DNA of 64,000 bases from Maribacter sp. 1_MG-2023 (GTDB taxonomy: Bacteria; Bacteroidota; Bacteroidia; Flavobacteriales; Flavobacteriaceae): assembly GCF_030547005.1 (NCBI RefSeq), contig NZ_JAUOPN010000009.1:62001-126000 (forward strand), given 5' to 3'. Below are positions 17,514-26,250 of this stretch, in pieces. Below the pieces are notes generated by a model, which had not been told where the DNA came from, did no database searches, and worked only from the letters and a program-made list of their open reading frames with translations. Every line of letters starts with the position of its first letter. Within the stretch, counting starts at the first letter, position 1. The position numbers and the translations under genes were made by a program.

Positions 17514-18719
17514 TTATTTACGATACAAATCTTCTTCCTCGTCAATTCTATTTTCATCAAATGCCGATGGTAATAGTTTGGGAATCAGTTTAATGAATAT
17601 CGGAAGTAAAATAGCTCCGCCAGGTAGTATGAATATAGCCAAAGAAGGAATACTTTTAAAAATATCTAAAAGTTGATTCTGTACTTTTTTCTTTTCTTCA
17701 TTACTTAAATCCCTGACCGTAGATTTTGATAACAGACCTACTAGCTCTGCACTTTGGGAAAGCTCTTTAAGCAGGCGTTTACTATTGCGTAGAATCAGCT
17801 TCTTTACAATTTTACCCATACTGTCGTAAAACTGTTGTGCTAGGTTCTTTTCCTTTAAATAGGGTATGACATCAAAATTAAGTTTAAAGAACTCGGTAAC
17901 ATCGGTAATTGATGTAGAGATAACAGTTCTACCGAATCCTAAGTCTTTTCCTATTCCGAAAATAAAATCAGATTCGGTGTAATCTAAAGAGTGATCTTCC
18001 CAAACCGTAAGGCAAGCCATATCTAACAGATAGCGATTCTCCCAATTCTCTTTATTTAATAAAAGTCGTTCTCGGTAAGAACCATCAAAACTACTCTCTG
18101 CGCAATTAATATAGGTTAATGAAGAAGCCAATAACTGAGAAAGCTTATTGTCGTTTCTATCAATTTCTTTTGAGCTAAGCGCGTCGTAAGTAATATTGAT
18201 AGCTAAATATTCTATTTCTGCTGCCTTTTCTATTAAAGCAGAATGTTTATTTAAATAATGCTTAAAAAGCAAAACATCTATAAATAGGAGGGAGTTGGTA
18301 ATAAGGCTATTAAAAGTTTTACTGATAATATTGTCTTCAATATAAATTCTTGAAGTCATTAGTTTTTCAAGCTTGGCAGATGTTTTACTTCCAGTAAACC
18401 ATTTATCAAAAAAACCTGCACGGCTAATATTCAGTATTTCATAAAACTTAAATACCTCTTCTATAAAAGTGCTATAGTCATTACCACCCTTAATTCTATA
18501 GGTAAAGAACAATGCGTGTAGTAAATTTATTTTCGCCTTTTCATCTTCAGATAAGGTATGCTCCAATTCAATGAACTCTGGTATACTAGAATTTAGCCCA
18601 TATACGAACCCACTTTTTTTAAGCGTATCATACAAAGCTTCAAAGGTGGGGAAAGCGTCTTGGTGTTTTTGAACAACCGAACCATATTTCTCGATCCAAC
18701 CAGAGGAAGACGGGTTCAT
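17514..18719 (-). CDS. LETM1-related biofilm-associated protein
   Basis: The 401-residue protein is largely helical and has a C-terminal hydrophobic segment (SLAIFILPGGAILLPIFIKL, about 360-380) followed by an acidic tail; this piece resembles the membrane region of LETM1-type proteins and is the mark of the flavobacterial LETM1-related family. Its role (possibly cation handling or adhesion) is known only by name from the family. It converges with the response regulator at 17489 with a short 24-base gap. Confidence 0.8.
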   Translation of the reverse strand: MNPSSSGWIEKYGSVVQKHQDAFPTFEALYDTLKKSGFVYGLNSSIPEFIELEHTLSEDEKAKINLLHALFFTYRIKGGNDYSTFIEEVFKFYEILNISRAGFFDKWFTGSKTSAKLEKLMTSRIYIEDNIISKTFNSLITNSLLFIDVLLFKHYLNKHSALIEKAAEIEYLAINITYDALSSKEIDRNDNKLSQLLASSLTYINCAESSFDGSYRERLLLNKENWENRYLLDMACLTVWEDHSLDYTESDFIFGIGKDLGFGRTVISTSITDVTEFFKLNFDVIPYLKEKNLAQQFYDSMGKIVKKLILRNSKRLLKELSQSAELVGLLSKSTVRDLSNEEKKKVQNQLLDIFKSIPSLAIFILPGGAILLPIFIKLIPKLLPSAFDENRIDEEEDLYRK

Positions 18720-18922
18720 ATCTTAATTATTTAAGACTGCAAAGTTAGCTAATTATTACTTCATACTAATTTATAAATAGTTGCTACTGGTCTGTAATAC
18801 TGTTTTTATTGATAGTTCTCATTTTATCCTTAAAAATAAAATTTAATTTTTTTTAAGAAAAAATGAACCTTCTCTTTTTTGCTGCGTAAGTAGGGGTGAT
18901 TCTAATCTAAAAAAAAGAGATA

Positions 18923-19633
18923 ATGAAAAAATCAAAATTATTTATGGGACTTGGGGCATTAGCCTTAGTAGGAGTTCTTTTAGTGGCCGCAGATCATATT
19001 GATGCACCAGGTGCTATGGGAACCTCGGCAGATATTGCCGATTTTTATGCTTTTGAACCTACAGAAGGTTCAGACAATACTGTATTCGCAGTAGACCTTC
19101 AATCTAATGTATTGCCAGATTTGGCTTATGGTACATTTGATGAAAATGTATTATTAGAAATCAATATTGATACCAATAATGATTTGGTAGAAGATTTAGT
19201 AATACAGGCAATACCTAGAGATGGTAAAATGTATTTCTTTGGTCCGGTTGCACCAAGCGAAACAGGATTAAATGGTGCTATAATGGTAGACGCTCCATTA
19301 GGATCGGTAGACATTTCTGCTGAAACTGCTATTGTAGAAACTACGGCAAACGGAGTTTCTTTATTCGCAGGTCCAAGACAAGATGCTTTTTTCTTTGATT
19401 TTTTTCAATTCAATGAAGTAATTGGTGGTACGGCTCCTTTAGGTTTTAAACCAGCAGGTGATCCAAATACAACTGACGACGATGATGATACCGCTGTTGA
19501 TACTTTCGACGGGTCAAATACAATGTCTATTGTTGTAGAGCTTCCAAATAGTCTTTTAGGTAGTACAACAGGTCAGAATGCACTTGGTTTAGAAGTGTAC
19601 AAAACTTGGGTAACAACAAACGTTAAACAATAA
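18923..19633 (+). CDS. Exported DUF4331 N-terminal-half protein
   Basis: The 236-residue protein has a signal peptide ending near residue 22 (LLVAADH). The mature start ADHIDAPGAM followed by SADIADFYAFEPTEGSDNTVF is the DUF4331 beginning; FDENVLLEINIDTNND is the next conserved stretch. Family members elsewhere are longer (about 450-550 residues), and the C-terminal half seems to be in the next gene. Function is unknown. A low-complexity Asp/Thr stretch (NTTDDDDDTAVD) lies near residue 190. The first gene of a three-gene plus-strand unit. Confidence 0.83.
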   Translation: MKKSKLFMGLGALALVGVLLVAADHIDAPGAMGTSADIADFYAFEPTEGSDNTVFAVDLQSNVLPDLAYGTFDENVLLEINIDTNNDLVEDLVIQAIPRDGKMYFFGPVAPSETGLNGAIMVDAPLGSVDISAETAIVETTANGVSLFAGPRQDAFFFDFFQFNEVIGGTAPLGFKPAGDPNTTDDDDDTAVDTFDGSNTMSIVVELPNSLLGSTTGQNALGLEVYKTWVTTNVKQ

Positions 19634-19657
19634 TTATAACCTTATAAAAATATAACG

Positions 19658-20419
19658 ATGAAATATAAAAATATAAAATATACGTTTTTGTCTCTTTTAG
19701 CAGTGGTAGCCTTAGTTTCCTGTAGTGATGATGATGACAATACACCAATAGTTGTTACAGAAACATGTGACGATGGTATTATGAACGGAGATGAAACCGG
19801 AGTAGATTGTGGTGGCTCTTGTACACCATGTGAAGAGGCAATGGCGCCAGATTTCACAGGAACATATGCACAAGTTGATTTTATGGGTAGACCGGGTATC
19901 AACACCGTATTAAGTGCAGATGGTACTATTAAAGATGCTCATAACGTGTCTATTCCTTCAGAAATGGCAGCTACTTTTCAAGCAGATTTTGAAGCAAGGT
20001 TAGAGGCATACCATGATGTATATGCAAATATATTAGGAGCTGATATAGCTGCCGTAAATTATGAGAACAACATTTTAGGTTTAGATGCACCAACATTAAC
20101 AGGTTATTTAGCTGCCGATGTTTTAGAAGTAGCTCCAAACTTACCGACTACATATTTTAATCCAGGTACAGATGCAGATGATGATGGTAGAATTTTGGTT
20201 CCTGATGGTGATGAAGTTGCGTTGACAGGTAGAACTCCACAAGACGATGTTATCGATGTTTCTTTGATATTACTGTTCGGTGGTATGGAAGGTGATCGTT
20301 TTAGCGGTCAAGATACCGATGGTGATGGTGTTGCAGATTTACCAAGATTAACCTCAGATGGCGTTGGGCTAACCGCTACTGTAGGTACAACGTTCCCATA
20401 CTTGGGAGCACCAGAATAA
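19658..20419 (+). CDS. DUF4331-like C-terminal-half lipoprotein
   Basis: The 253-residue protein has a lipobox (ALVSCSDDDD) then the Cys-rich segment CDDGIMNGDETGVDCGG with CTPCE, a spacer often found after such signals in Bacteroidota. The rest (DFMGRPGINTVL, VAPNLPTTYFNPGTDADDD, GRTPQDDVIDVSLILLFGG) matches the C-terminal half of DUF4331. Only 24 bases separate it from the previous gene. I infer that two proteins jointly supply a domain that is one chain elsewhere. A strong hairpin follows. Confidence 0.75.
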   Translation: MKYKNIKYTFLSLLAVVALVSCSDDDDNTPIVVTETCDDGIMNGDETGVDCGGSCTPCEEAMAPDFTGTYAQVDFMGRPGINTVLSADGTIKDAHNVSIPSEMAATFQADFEARLEAYHDVYANILGADIAAVNYENNILGLDAPTLTGYLAADVLEVAPNLPTTYFNPGTDADDDGRILVPDGDEVALTGRTPQDDVIDVSLILLFGGMEGDRFSGQDTDGDGVADLPRLTSDGVGLTATVGTTFPYLGAPE

Positions 20420-20496
20420 GAAGTTGCTATCACCTTATCTATTGATAGGATAGATAAGACAGGCACAACCCTAAATTGTTTATGAAAGAAAAGGGG

Positions 20497-20525
20497 AAGG
20501 GGAGTTGAAAAACTCCCCTTATTTT
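20497..20525 (+). terminator. Rho-independent terminator
   Basis: AAGGGGAGTT, loop GAAA, AACTCCCCTT then ATTTT: a perfect 10-bp stem. It lies 77 bases after the DUF4331-like lipoprotein gene and 26 bases before the next gene. Confidence 0.85.
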
Positions 20526-20550
20526 AAACGATCCACAAAAAAACAACCTT

Positions 20551-21828
20551 ATGAAATTATTGAAGCTTTTAATAGTAGTGATACTGGTATCATCATGTGG
20601 TACCAAAAATCAAGACGCAATTGCACATAAAAAAGATTACAACAAATTTTTAGTCTCCAACGAGATTAAAACAACATCAAAATATTTTAATCTTTGGAAT
20701 TCTAAAATAAGACCAGATAGTATGCAGCTTAACAGTTTTGGCGTAGTAGGCGGGGAGTACAACAGATACTTTAAACAGACAGGCGATATTGAGTTTTTAA
20801 AGAAGGCAGAAAAAAGTTTAAAGAAAGCGGTTGATATAGCAAATATTGGAAAGCCTGGTTTTTACAGGTCTTTGGCTAGAAATTATATTTCTCAACATCG
20901 CTTTAAAGAAGCATTGAAATTAGCAGATTCTGCAGCTGCAATTGGCGGTGATAAAAGTGAAACACAAAGCTTGTACTTTGATGTGCATATGGAATTAGGT
21001 AATTACCAACTTGCAGAAAGCTATTTGGACAGTTTAAAGAATATGTCAGATTTCGGTTATATGATCCGTGTAGCTAAATGGAACGATTATAAAGGAGATT
21101 TAGATACGACCATAAACTTTATGGAGAAGGCTAGAACTAAAGCCGAGTTGGCGAAGAATAAAGATTTAATGCTGTGGAGCTATACTAATCTTGGAGATTA
21201 CTATGGGCATGCAGGTAGAATTGAAGATTCTTACCATCAATATATAAAGGCATTAGAGATTGATCATAACAATGCATATGCTAAAAAGGGAATTGCCTGG
21301 ATCGTATTTTCAAATGATAAAAATGCTGCTGAAGCAATCCGAATTCTAGATTCAGTGACCAAAACATATAATGCTCCAGATTATTTCTTGTTAAAAGCTG
21401 AAATAGCAGATTATATTGGCGATGATTTGGTAAGAACCAAAAACTTAGATGAGTACTTCACGAGAGTAAAAAATACAGCATATGGTGATATGTACAATGC
21501 ATATAACTTAGGCTTGTATATAGGCGAAACAAAACAGTATGATAGTGCTTTGATTTTGGCACAGAGAGAAGTTGACAATAGAACAACGCCAGAATCTTAT
21601 AGCTGGTTGGGTTATAGTCTTCTAAAGAACGGAGACAAAGAGAAAGCAATGGAAATTATGAACACCTACGTATATGGCAAAACATTTGAACCTGCATTAT
21701 TGTACCAAGCTGCTGAAGTATATAAAGCGAATGGAAAAGATGAAAGAGTTAAAGAATTAAAAGGAGAATTAATTGGGGCCATTTATGAATTAGGTCCTGG
21801 TATGGAAAAGCAAGTCCATGATTTGTAA
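20551..21828 (+). CDS. TPR-repeat lipoprotein
   Basis: The 425-residue protein has a lipobox (VSSCGT near residue 16) and many degenerate tetratricopeptide repeats from residue 75 to 400 (for example KEALKLADSAAAIGG, DSYHQYIKALEIDHNNAYA, DSALILAQREVDNR). It should be a helical periplasmic scaffold. It lies after the terminator of the DUF4331 pair, so its expression may be separate. No enzymatic motif. Confidence 0.82.
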   Translation: MKLLKLLIVVILVSSCGTKNQDAIAHKKDYNKFLVSNEIKTTSKYFNLWNSKIRPDSMQLNSFGVVGGEYNRYFKQTGDIEFLKKAEKSLKKAVDIANIGKPGFYRSLARNYISQHRFKEALKLADSAAAIGGDKSETQSLYFDVHMELGNYQLAESYLDSLKNMSDFGYMIRVAKWNDYKGDLDTTINFMEKARTKAELAKNKDLMLWSYTNLGDYYGHAGRIEDSYHQYIKALEIDHNNAYAKKGIAWIVFSNDKNAAEAIRILDSVTKTYNAPDYFLLKAEIADYIGDDLVRTKNLDEYFTRVKNTAYGDMYNAYNLGLYIGETKQYDSALILAQREVDNRTTPESYSWLGYSLLKNGDKEKAMEIMNTYVYGKTFEPALLYQAAEVYKANGKDERVKELKGELIGAIYELGPGMEKQVHDL

Positions 21829-21885
21829 TTGATTGCCCAATTATATTCATTTCATGTTTGTTTTAGGTTGGATTGTTTTTTTTTT

Positions 21886-21917
21886 CAACGTCACGATATA
21901 AAGTCGTGGCGTTGTTA
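21886..21917 (+). terminator. Probable terminator hairpin
   Basis: CAACGTCACGA pairs with TCGTGGCGTTG (one G-T pair) across a seven-base loop, followed by TTATTATTA on the plus strand. It lies 58 bases after the stop of the TPR lipoprotein gene. The minus strand has A-runs after the stem, so it is likely specific to the plus strand. Confidence 0.6.
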
Positions 21918-22062
21918 TTATTACGTATTTCATCGAAAATTTGGTTTTTTTTAACAGGCGCATAGATGAAATGCATATATTTATCGACCAAATGCATTTA
22001 AAATGCCCCAGCATCTTAAATAAGTGAACTAAAAATAGTAACCAAGTAAACCAATTAGTGTT

Positions 22063-22179
22063 ATGGAATACCTACTCTTTACATTATGGATTAGCTTAAT
22101 GATTTTAATGGTTGGCAAAACAATATTTGCCTACAGGTCTCTACAAAAAACATTGGACCGTACCAATAAGGCTAACTAA
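22063..22179 (+). CDS. Small membrane protein (38 residues)
   Basis: An ATG at 22063 opens 38 codons (MEYLLFTLWISLMILMVGKT first 20) ending in TAA at 22177. The product is one hydrophobic helix (about residues 3-25) followed by a short positive tail, a typical single-span small membrane protein. Its stop overlaps the stop of the convergent RND transporter gene by three bases. Nothing else about it can be recognised; coding status is likely but not certain. Confidence 0.45.
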   Translation: MEYLLFTLWISLMILMVGKTIFAYRSLQKTLDRTNKAN

Positions 22180-24419
22180 ATCAGTTTTCTAAGTAATACC
22201 GGTAGTAATAGCAGATCTAGTATCAATGCTGTTACCAAGGTTACACTTATAATCAACCCTATAGTTACACTAGGTTGATGTATAGAAAATAACATTACCA
22301 TAAATCCAAAGAAGAGGATAATGGTTGTAATAACCAGTGCTCTACCGGTTTGTGCAAATGTTTTTTCAAGTGCTGCCTCTTTATCCAATCCTTGGCTAAT
22401 ACCTAGTTTATATTTTCCTAAGAAGTGAATGGTATCATCAACGGCAATACCAAAGACGATAGCAAAAACTACGGAAAGTGAGGCTTCTAATGGTATGCCT
22501 AAGAAACCTAACATACCACCGGCAAATAATATTGGTAGCACATTTGGTACTAGTGATATTAGAAAGATTTTAATGTCACGAAAGACAAAAGCCATAATTA
22601 CTCCAATCAATAATAATCCGTAAAGGAGTCCTTCTAACAAACTACTTCTAATATATTCAGAGTTTTTATCGAGCAAAATACTTTTACCGGTCACCTTTAT
22701 GGCAACAAGAGAAGTGTCTAATTGCGTTTTAGTAAAGTTATCTATATCGCTGTAAACCACTTTAAGCTTATCGGTACCAATATCTTGCAGTCTACCATTG
22801 ATACGGGCAATACTTTCATCTGCATTTATAAACTTAGCAAGTTGTTTACGACCAAATTTACGAGCATCTTTTTGATACTTTAAAAACGTTTTCTCATCGC
22901 TAGGTAGGGTAAAATATGCAGCGCTATTTAAGTTGTTCGCTTTATTGAATATTTTATAAGGTAGATTGGCAGACTGCACATTACCAATACTTTTAAATGT
23001 TTTTAAATACGTAAGTAATTTTTCAATTTCTTGGGCAACTTTAAAATCCGTCACTTTGTTTCCTTCAGTACTCATAACGGCAATTTCTAAAGGTCTGAAT
23101 CCTGAAAAATTACTTTGAAAGTAATCGAAATCTTTTGCTATTTTACTTTCAGCAGGTAACGTGTTCTTTAATTCTTGATTGGTCTGTACCATGTAAATAC
23201 CTACAACACAAAGTGTGGTAAAAACAGCAGTGCCAAATATGATAGACTTAGGGTTGTTTTTGGTGAACGTATTTAATTTTAAAAGGTATTTTACCCAATT
23301 CTCAGAGATACTTTTGCGACCGATCAATGATTTTTCAGGTATACTTACCAGTAATGAACCCGTTAAGAAAATAACTGTTATATAAGCGACAAGTACGCCG
23401 ATAGCAGCGTTAATTCCAAATTCTTGAATACTAACCAATCGAGATGAAAGCAAGGTTACAAAACCAACTGCAGTAGTAATTGAGGTAAGCAAGGTAGTCA
23501 TGCCCACTTCTCTTAACGAAGATTTAATCGCTTTATATCGTGGTATACCTGTTTGTAGTTTTCTAATGTAACTATCCGTAAGATGTATAACGTCAGAAGT
23601 ACCCACAATAAGCATGAGTACTGGGTAGAATGCAGCCATGGCATTGAGTTCTTTACCTAGCCAACCCAATAGCCCCATAAACAGCAAGAGCGACATTGCT
23701 ATAGAAAAAACAGAAATTAAAACCACGGGCATACTTCTGTATACCAGCAAAAGAATTATAAAAACTAAAATAGAAGCTACTATAGTGGTTGTAAGTACTT
23801 CGCTCTTCTGCATTTCAACAATAGCTTCATAAAAGAAGGCTCTACCTAAAATATGGTAATCGGGTAAATTATGTTCTTTTAGAGAGGTTCTTATGCTGTT
23901 TAAAAGAAGCTCGGACTGCTTGTAATCTAAGTTGTCCTCGGTCTGTAGAGCCAACACCAAAGAGGTTCTTTTTTCATCAACAAGTACATTTATAAAAAGG
24001 GAATCCTCTTCAATTTTATTCCAATCTTTCTGGTATTGCGAAGGGTCGTCAATATGAATGATAGGTAAAGTGGTATAACCAAAAGAAGTTTTAAGCGGGT
24101 AAGAGAGTGAGGTTAAAGAACTACTTTCTAAAACATATTCAAAAGTTTTACTCTCTTCAGAAAATGCTTGAAAACTCTTTAGAAAATCTTGTTGTAATAC
24201 ATCTGGCTTGTTCTTTACGGCAATCAGTAGAAAATTGTCATCAGTACCAAACTCTTCTACATATTTGTCATAAAAGGCTAGATCAGGATCTTCTTCAGGG
24301 AAAAACTGACTAAAATCGAAAGAAAACTGTAGCTCATCCAACTTAGAAGCAGCTAATACGCCTAACAGGACAAACAGAACAATGAAAAGCTTTTTAAGAA
24401 AGCCAAAGTTAACTTTCAT
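22176..24419 (-). CDS. RND/MMPL-family transporter
   Basis: The roughly 747-residue protein has two repeats of a large periplasmic loop and about 5-6 membrane helices (SSD-like), e.g. FYPVLMLIVGTSDVIHLTDSY and VFGIAVDDTIHFLGKY, the MMPL signature. Such proteins export lipids, hopanoids or other hydrophobic compounds with the proton gradient. I prefer the start at 24419 (MKVNFGFLKK) over 24488 because a TAnnTTTG element lies at 24446-24453. It is the second gene of a possible unit after DUF547. Confidence 0.87.
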   Translation of the reverse strand: MKVNFGFLKKLFIVLFVLLGVLAASKLDELQFSFDFSQFFPEEDPDLAFYDKYVEEFGTDDNFLLIAVKNKPDVLQQDFLKSFQAFSEESKTFEYVLESSSLTSLSYPLKTSFGYTTLPIIHIDDPSQYQKDWNKIEEDSLFINVLVDEKRTSLVLALQTEDNLDYKQSELLLNSIRTSLKEHNLPDYHILGRAFFYEAIVEMQKSEVLTTTIVASILVFIILLLVYRSMPVVLISVFSIAMSLLLFMGLLGWLGKELNAMAAFYPVLMLIVGTSDVIHLTDSYIRKLQTGIPRYKAIKSSLREVGMTTLLTSITTAVGFVTLLSSRLVSIQEFGINAAIGVLVAYITVIFLTGSLLVSIPEKSLIGRKSISENWVKYLLKLNTFTKNNPKSIIFGTAVFTTLCVVGIYMVQTNQELKNTLPAESKIAKDFDYFQSNFSGFRPLEIAVMSTEGNKVTDFKVAQEIEKLLTYLKTFKSIGNVQSANLPYKIFNKANNLNSAAYFTLPSDEKTFLKYQKDARKFGRKQLAKFINADESIARINGRLQDIGTDKLKVVYSDIDNFTKTQLDTSLVAIKVTGKSILLDKNSEYIRSSLLEGLLYGLLLIGVIMAFVFRDIKIFLISLVPNVLPILFAGGMLGFLGIPLEASLSVVFAIVFGIAVDDTIHFLGKYKLGISQGLDKEAALEKTFAQTGRALVITTIILFFGFMVMLFSIHQPSVTIGLIISVTLVTALILDLLLLPVLLRKLI

Positions 24420-24445
24420 AGAATATATAAAATCTATTTCGGTTG

Positions 24446-24453
24446 CAAATTTA
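24446..24453 (-). promoter_or_regulatory. Bacteroidota-type -7 element
   Basis: On the minus strand TAAATTTG fits TAnnTTTG and lies 26 bases before the ATG at 24419, inside a longer reading frame that starts at 24488. It supports the shorter start of the RND transporter. A -33 TTG at ideal spacing was not found. Confidence 0.4.
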
Positions 24454-24547
24454 CCATTCTTCATGGTAACCTTGGTAAAAAGAAACAATTAAGAGCGAAG
24501 TAAATTTCAATAAAAAATGGCTTTCGCTCTCAAATGTACTATTCAAA

Positions 24548-25336
24548 CTATAGTTCTATAAAATTATCGAGATATAACGTCCAGTCGTAATTGGTATATT
24601 CAGCCTTTACACCTTTAGTAGAAGGTATAATTTCGTTTTCTTTAAGAATTTTCTTGATACCGCCTTTTCCACCAAAATCGCCTCTAAACCAACTGAAAAT
24701 CGAAGTAACTTTAACCACATTTAATTCGCTATTGTATTCACTAGTTTTCTCTAAAAGTCTTTTGGTACCTTTTTGCAATTGCTCTTGTAATCGTTCCCAT
24801 TCGTAAATAGCCACTGGCGGACAATCTTTAGCGCCGCAATTAAGGGCGAAATGTACATTAAAAACAGGCTTGTTTACTCTCAATTTACGTTCAAATTTGC
24901 CGGGGAACCACTTGCGTATATAGCCTAAGCCATATTCCCATTGCGATTTTCTAATAATACCATGTTCTATTTTAGCAAACGATACCATTTCACCTGCAAT
25001 TTTTATCTGCTCCAATTTAAAAAAGCTACTTCGTTCATCATATAACTCCGGATTCTTTTGAAGAATCACTTGTATGTAGGCATTGTAAATATTGAGCCAA
25101 AAAGCTAGCCTTTTATCATTGGTATCCAGAGCATTATCTAATTCTGAAATAGAAGTATTCGCTAATATGTCTTGTAGATTTTGCGTATCTTTCTTATCGA
25201 TAATACGTTTTAAGAAGGTCTCAGATAATTCATTGAAATCTGTTTCTGAATTGGTGTCAACCTGTGCTTGTACTTCGGTTTTCGCCAAAAATAATATAGC
25301 CAACATAGTTACAAGAAAAGATATTTTTAATTTCAT
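24548..25336 (-). CDS. DUF547 exported protein
   Basis: The 262-residue protein has a signal peptide (cleavage near VQAQ) and the DUF547 hallmarks: LAFWLNIYNAYIQVIL near residue 85 and NVHFALNCGAKDCPPVA near residue 165, with Cys residues that may form a disulfide or bind metal. Biochemical role unknown. It is on the same strand as the RND transporter, and next to the broken glycosyltransferase on the other side; in related genomes DUF547 genes often travel with such glycosyltransferases (recollection). Confidence 0.85.
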   Translation of the reverse strand: MKLKISFLVTMLAILFLAKTEVQAQVDTNSETDFNELSETFLKRIIDKKDTQNLQDILANTSISELDNALDTNDKRLAFWLNIYNAYIQVILQKNPELYDERSSFFKLEQIKIAGEMVSFAKIEHGIIRKSQWEYGLGYIRKWFPGKFERKLRVNKPVFNVHFALNCGAKDCPPVAIYEWERLQEQLQKGTKRLLEKTSEYNSELNVVKVTSIFSWFRGDFGGKGGIKKILKENEIIPSTKGVKAEYTNYDWTLYLDNFIEL

Positions 25337-25545
25337 GATATTGTTTTAGGTTACCTTAACTAAGTAATAGTAGCTAAAAGGTTCGTGAAAGCTTGGTCGT
25401 ATTTTTATTTAATCGATTACGATAATCTTTTCTATAATTTTAGGATAGTAATAAAACTATTAAACGGAATTTGCGTAGGTAAGGCGTAAACCTTTTTTAT
25501 GGGTGTTAGTTTTTACTTGATAACTACTGCGCCCTAGCTATTTCT

Positions 25546-26250
25546 ATGATAAGTATAATAATACCAGCACATAACTAATTTAATAACTTACAACGGCTCT
25601 TTAAGGTTGCTTGCTTTTTAGAGCATGAGCGGCTTTTGGAAATTATAGTGGCCGTATCTCCGGGTAATTCTGATACTATTGAAAATTTAAATAGTAGTAA
25701 GAAAGTCAAATTACTGCATTGTTAGAATAAAGGTAGGGCGGCACAAATGAATGAAGCTTCTCAAATTGCCTTAGGAAATACCTTTGTTTTTTTACATGCA
25801 GATGTGGTACCACCAACGGGATTCATTGATGATATTTTAAATAGTTTACAGAATGGATATGATGCCGGATTTTTCTCTTACCGATTTGATAAGGACACAT
25901 GGTATTTACGTGTAAATGCATGGTTTACGGCTAAAGACGGATTATTTACCAGTGGTGGTGACCAATGCCTTTTCATTAAAAAAAAAGCTTTTAACCAACT
26001 CGGTAAATTTAATGAAGAACAAGTTTTGATGGAAGATTTTGAGTTTTTCCGTCGGATGAAAAAAGCGAACTTATCCTATACCATCGTTAAAAATGACTTA
26101 ATAGTATCTGCACGTAAATATGAGTCGAATTCTTATTTACGCGTAAATCTTTCTAATTTTCTTTTGGTGGTACTGTTTAAATTCGGATATTCAGGTAGCA
26201 AATTAAAATCACTTCATAATAAATTGATACCCACTCCAAATAATGGTTGA
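25546..26250 (+). pseudogene. Family 2 glycosyltransferase (TIGR04283-like) with two in-frame stops
   Basis: One reading frame gives MISIIIPAHN, stop TAA (25576), then NLQRLFKV...LLEIIVAVSPGNSDT, stop TAG (25723), then KGRAAQMNEAS, FVFLHADVVPP and LMEDFEFFRRM. These are the expected strands, GRAxQMN and HAD (DxD-equivalent) motifs of the transferase annotated in arsenosugar-type clusters. Both stops lie in the same frame with no frameshift, 59 codons before the remaining ORF's first ATG region. The remainder from 25747 could yield only a C-terminal piece. The last eight bases overlap the VOC gene. Confidence 0.75.

Noticed and set aside
24419-24488. N-terminal extension of the RND transporter (start at 24488)
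   Set aside because: A TAnnTTTG element lies inside it and the extension is not hydrophobic or signal-like; the start at 24419 puts the first membrane helix in the usual place.
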